From the NCBI RefSeq assembly GCF_021653995.1, contig NZ_JAJJOZ010000002.1, forward strand, positions 558,001 through 622,000: a DNA stretch of 64,000 nucleotides. The letters run 5' to 3'. A program made the position numbers and the translations under genes. The notes beneath the pieces are model-generated. The model saw only the letters and a program-made list of their open reading frames with translations. It did not search any database and was not told where the DNA came from. The number at the start of each line of letters is the position of its first letter. Position 1 is the first letter of the stretch. Positions 61,173 to 64,000 of this stretch are shown piece after piece. The DNA is from Allopusillimonas lactea. Lineage in GTDB: Bacteria; Pseudomonadota; Gammaproteobacteria; Burkholderiales; Burkholderiaceae_B.

Positions 61173-61658
61173 ATGACACGATATCTCTCTATTGCCGCCC
61201 TTGTATTCACGCCCGTCATGGCATTCGCCGCGCCGCAACTGCCAAGCACGCCCTACCTGCCGCTTGAGCTGGCTACGCAGGCAGCGCATGCCGCGCTGAA
61301 AGCCTGCGCCGAGCAAGGCCACAACGTCAGCGTCGCAATCGTGGCGCGGGATGGTGCGACCAAGGTGCTGCTCAAGGCCGATAATTCTGGCCCTCACACC
61401 GCAAACAGTGCACAAGGCAAAGCCTTTACTTCGGCTGCCCTGGGGCGAGACACCGCCGGTCTGGCCGATTTCATCGCCAGCAAACCCGCTAATAACGGTC
61501 TACGCGACATGGATGCGCGGATGGTCATTCAGGCCGGTGGCCTGCCGATCAAGTTTGGCAATGCCTTGGTGGCAGGCATAGGGGTGGGCGGCGCGCCCTC
61601 GGGCGATATCGACACCGGCTGCGCGGCAGCGGGCCTTAAAGCCATCGGTGCGCAGTAA
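61173..61658 (+). CDS. Secreted GlcG/HbpS-family (DUF336) protein
   Basis: A 161-residue protein with signal peptide (MTRYLSIAALVFTPVMAFA). The DUF336 fold is recognisable by ALKACAEQGHNVSVAIVARDG, KAFTSAALGRDT and the glycine-rich end GGLPIKFGNALVAGIGVGGAPSGDID. HbpS-type members bind haem or act as small-molecule sensors next to two-component systems. GAAAAGGA precedes the start. Placement after a kinase/regulator pair suggests it is their target or an accessory sensor. Confidence 0.87.
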   Translation: MTRYLSIAALVFTPVMAFAAPQLPSTPYLPLELATQAAHAALKACAEQGHNVSVAIVARDGATKVLLKADNSGPHTANSAQGKAFTSAALGRDTAGLADFIASKPANNGLRDMDARMVIQAGGLPIKFGNALVAGIGVGGAPSGDIDTGCAAAGLKAIGAQ

Positions 61659-61830
61659 GATTCTGGCACTTAAAGGCGGTCGTCATCGGCGCCGCCGCAA
61701 CGAACCATAACAAAGTTTCACTGTGCTGGTTCAGGGCAGCGGCCCACCGCGTAGGCTCACCGCGCGGGTTCACCGGATCGCGTTGCCTGTGCAAGAGGCG
61801 TCGATGGCAGGCATACGTTTTGGAGGCTAT

Positions 61831-62499
61831 ATGGTTAAGCCGTTTGCGATGATCCTGGGCATGGTACTGACATTCGTGTTCGCACACGCTTTTTCTGGAG
61901 AGCCCGTGGATCGCTATCCGCTGCACACCGCCGCCAGGCATGACGATGTCCAGGCAATACAACGGCTCCTCTCGGCGGGCGGCGAGATAGACGCCCGCGA
62001 TCAGTCCGGCTCCACCGCCTTGCTGCTTGCGACACGCGAGAACAAGGTAGCGGCCGCCAAAGCGCTGATTGACGCCGGGGCGGACGTGAATGCAAAAGAC
62101 AACATCAACGACAGCGCCTACCTCTATGCCGGCGCCCGCGGCCACCTGGAAATCCTGAACATGACACTGGCGCACGGCGCCGACCTCACGAGTACCAACC
62201 GCTATGGCGGCACCGCCCTGATCCCGGCTGCCGAGCGCGGCCACGTCGACACCGTGCGTACGCTCGTGGACGCCGGCGTTGATGTCGATCACATCAATAA
62301 ACTGGGCTGGACAGCGCTGCTCGAAGCCATCATCCTGGGCAGCGGCGGCGAGCGGCACCAGAAAATCGTCGATATTCTGCTCAAAGCGGGTGCGAATCCC
62401 AATCTCGCCGACCGCGATGGCGTCACGCCGCTGCAGCATGCGCGCAAACACGGCTATCACGAGATTGAGCGCTCGCTGCTTGCCGCTGGTGGGCGGTAA
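61831..62499 (+). CDS. Periplasmic ankyrin-repeat protein
   Basis: A 222-residue protein. ATG 61831 is chosen for the TGGAGG just upstream and because a signal peptide follows (MVKPFAMILGMVLTFVFAHAFS). Five to six ankyrin repeats cover the rest (PLHTAARHDDVQAIQRLL; TALLLATRENKVAAAKALIDAGADVN; TALIPAAERGHVDTVRTLVDAG and others). Exported ankyrin proteins of this size are protein-binding modules, sometimes linked to oxidative stress. No partner is evident. Confidence 0.88.
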   Translation: MVKPFAMILGMVLTFVFAHAFSGEPVDRYPLHTAARHDDVQAIQRLLSAGGEIDARDQSGSTALLLATRENKVAAAKALIDAGADVNAKDNINDSAYLYAGARGHLEILNMTLAHGADLTSTNRYGGTALIPAAERGHVDTVRTLVDAGVDVDHINKLGWTALLEAIILGSGGERHQKIVDILLKAGANPNLADRDGVTPLQHARKHGYHEIERSLLAAGGR

Positions 62500-62605
62500 G
62501 TTGGGGCGCTAGACGCGCTGCCGTTACACATACACGTGGTGCGTCCTCGTCTGGGCCGCGTTATCGCGGGCACTTCACCTGTAACGACCCTCAAGATTTT
62601 CTTTC

Positions 62606-62872
62606 GCGCGCGATGGTGCCAACCACTCCCTCGCCAAACTGATCAACTTCGCGCATCCGCATGTTCCGCTTTCCGCCCAAGCAGGGGTGGGAGATATGAC
62701 CGGCGCCGCAGGCAAAGGCCATGGCCGCACCGCCCATGCGGGCACGCAGTTTGAGCCACATACAGAACCGCACGCCAAAGAGCGCGCCGTTTTTTCCCGC
62801 GAGATCGCCGATTACATCAATGATGCAGTAGCGGCCCGTCGCTGTACGGCGTTGGTGCTCATTGCAACCAGC
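62606..62872 (+). pseudogene. Decayed host-attachment-like protein gene
   Basis: In one frame the sequence reads DGANHSLAKLINFAHPHV, then a variable stretch and EPHAKERAVFSREIADYIN followed by TALVLIATSP. This matches the middle of the 'required for attachment to host cells' family (about 150 aa). The family N-terminus (a beta-strand ending in ADxxRAR) is missing: the frame meets a stop at 62582. The C-terminal third is replaced by sequence antisense to the adjacent P-type ATPase. It is therefore a fragment truncated at both ends. Family assignment is from memory of the conserved block. Confidence 0.55.
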
Positions 62873-62889
62873 CCGATTGATCGCCTCTT

Positions 62890-64000
62890 TCACGTTGATG
62901 ATTTTGCGGGCGGCACGCTCCGCGCCGCCAAATACTTGCACCCTTCGAGTGCCAGCAGCAGCCCCACCCCCAAGCCGAGAGCCAGGAGCATGTCGTCCCA
63001 GGTAATCGACCCGAACTTCAGAAGCGCCTGAGCCTCAGGCAGCAGCAGAACCAGCCCGACCACACAGATCACTGCCGCTGCCACATACCCGAGCGCCGCA
63101 TTTTTGCGAAGAAAGGCATCGCGCAAGGAGGGCCCGAAAGAGCGATTGACCAGAATCAGTGCAACGATCTGGGCGACCAAGCCGAAAAAGAGCAGTGCCC
63201 GCACTTCCGCTTCTGGCGTACCCGCCCACGTTTTTGCAAAAAAAACGGCGCCCAGCATCGCGAAGGCGATGCCACCCTGCATGATGCTCCAAGCCAGCAT
63301 GCGAAGCGAGAACATACGTTCGGCGGGATCACGTGGCGGCCGCTCCATCACGTCATTTTCCGCACGTTCGGCCTCGAATACAAGCGCACAGACAGGATCT
63401 ATCACCATCTCAAGCAAGGCAATATGAATAGGCCCCAACAGGATGGGAAGGCCAAAGAACAAGGGCAGGAGCGCCAGCCCGGCAATTGGTACATGGACAG
63501 CAAAAATGAACCCCATGGCCTTGCGGATGTTGTCATAGATTCGCCGCCCCAGCCGGGCAGAGTGGACGATCGCCGTAAAATCATCGTCAAGCAGCACCAG
63601 TGCTGACGCCTCGCGTGCGACGTCCGTTCCGCGCCCTCCCATGGCAATACCGATATGTGCCGCCTTGAGCGATGGCGCGTCGTTGACGCCATCGCCGGTC
63701 ATCGCAACGACTTCACCGCATGCCTTGAAGGCCTGGACGATGCGCAGCTTCTGCTGGGGCATGATGCGCGCAAATACCGTAACCGTTTTCAACCGCTCCG
63801 CGAGCTGCTTGTCATCCAGGGCTTCCAGATCGCTTCCCGTCAGTACGTCTCCATTTTCGATGCCAGCTTGCACGGCAATCGATTGCGCTGTGGCGGCATA
63901 GTCGCCCGTGATCATCACGACGCGGATCCCGGCCCGTTGGCATTCCGCGATTGCGCCCGGAACACTGGCGCGCAGCGGGTCGGCCAATCCTACTAGGCCC
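62890..64000 (-). CDS. Cation-transporting P-type ATPase, C-terminal part (5' end outside window)
   Basis: The frame continues to the right edge without a start codon in the window; about 370 residues are visible. The P/N-domain hinge motifs VVMITGDYAATA and MTGDGVNDAPSLKAAHIGIAMGGRGTDVAREA are intact. They are followed by four to six C-terminal helices (FIFAVHVPIAGLALLPLFFG; GPIHIALLEMVIDPVCALVFEAE). This layout matches P2-type (Ca2+-like) ATPases. The DKTG phosphorylation site lies outside the window. The gene ends next to the attachment-gene remnant. Confidence 0.9.
   Translation of the reverse strand, partial: GLVGLADPLRASVPGAIAECQRAGIRVVMITGDYAATAQSIAVQAGIENGDVLTGSDLEALDDKQLAERLKTVTVFARIMPQQKLRIVQAFKACGEVVAMTGDGVNDAPSLKAAHIGIAMGGRGTDVAREASALVLLDDDFTAIVHSARLGRRIYDNIRKAMGFIFAVHVPIAGLALLPLFFGLPILLGPIHIALLEMVIDPVCALVFEAERAENDVMERPPRDPAERMFSLRMLAWSIMQGGIAFAMLGAVFFAKTWAGTPEAEVRALLFFGLVAQIVALILVNRSFGPSLRDAFLRKNAALGYVAAAVICVVGLVLLLPEAQALLKFGSITWDDMLLALGLGVGLLLALEGCKYLAARSVPPAKSST

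Overview
This 64 kb window is GC-rich, densely coded chromosome. It has the character of a betaproteobacterium of the order Burkholderiales, most likely family Alcaligenaceae (Bordetella/Achromobacter/Pusillimonas-like). This is an inference from gene content: a Bug-type tricarboxylate-transporter binding protein, many LysR and GntR regulators, several ABC/TRAP uptake systems beside amidases and amidohydrolases, a proteobacterial (Tat-exported) nos operon, and a Bordetella-like lipid A glycosyltransferase pair. No rRNA, tRNA, phage, insertion sequence or CRISPR array was recognised. Both edges cut genes: a TonB-dependent receptor on the left and a P-type ATPase on the right.

Layout. 1-2.6 kb: siderophore receptor C-terminus and an EntS-like MFS exporter. 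2.9-7.8 kb: hydroxypyruvate reductase, a His-rich glycine-zipper protein, and a LysR/Bug/aspartoacylase-like set. 8-12.6 kb: a four-gene overlapping operon (polyprenyl-phosphate glycosyltransferase, ArnT-like transferase, OmpR-type regulator, histidine kinase), preceded by TTGAT repeats spaced exactly 11 bp. 12.7 kb: nudC. 13.5-24.3 kb: a divergent catabolic island. On the minus strand are a dipeptide-type ABC transporter and two amidohydrolases. On the plus strand are a GntR regulator, a flavin reductase and a hydantoin-racemase-like enzyme. 24.4-28 kb: LysR/doxX/DOPA-dioxygenase-like genes and a GntR gene, separated by unusual degenerate tandem repeats. 28.1-37.7 kb: class V aminotransferase, TRAP transporter, amidase, hydratase-like protein, EamA exporter and a second amidase.

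37.8-47.6 kb: a complete nitrous-oxide reductase operon in the order nosRZDFYL-apbE(nosX), with a consensus FNR/DNR-type box upstream of nosR and a thioredoxin-like protein downstream. 48.1 kb: zinc alcohol dehydrogenase. 49.5-57.1 kb: a sulfur-amino-acid cluster under a divergent LysR regulator with a perfect palindromic operator candidate. It holds a cupin thiol-dioxygenase-like protein, a C-S lyase, a four-domain rhodanese and a polar amino-acid ABC transporter. 57.1-58.7 kb: a DUF2182/DUF1326 pair with a second FNR-like box. 58.9-61.7 kb: a FixJ-type two-component system and a secreted DUF336 protein. 61.8-64 kb: periplasmic ankyrin protein, a decayed host-attachment-like gene and a truncated P-type ATPase.

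Together the genes suggest a metabolically versatile, facultatively denitrifying bacterium that scavenges amides, cyclic amides and sulfur amino acids. The least explained parts are the 13.5-24.3 kb cluster, the 52.6-57.1 kb sulfur cluster, the self-contained lipid-glycosylation/two-component operon and the repeat-laden intergenic regions at 25-27 kb.
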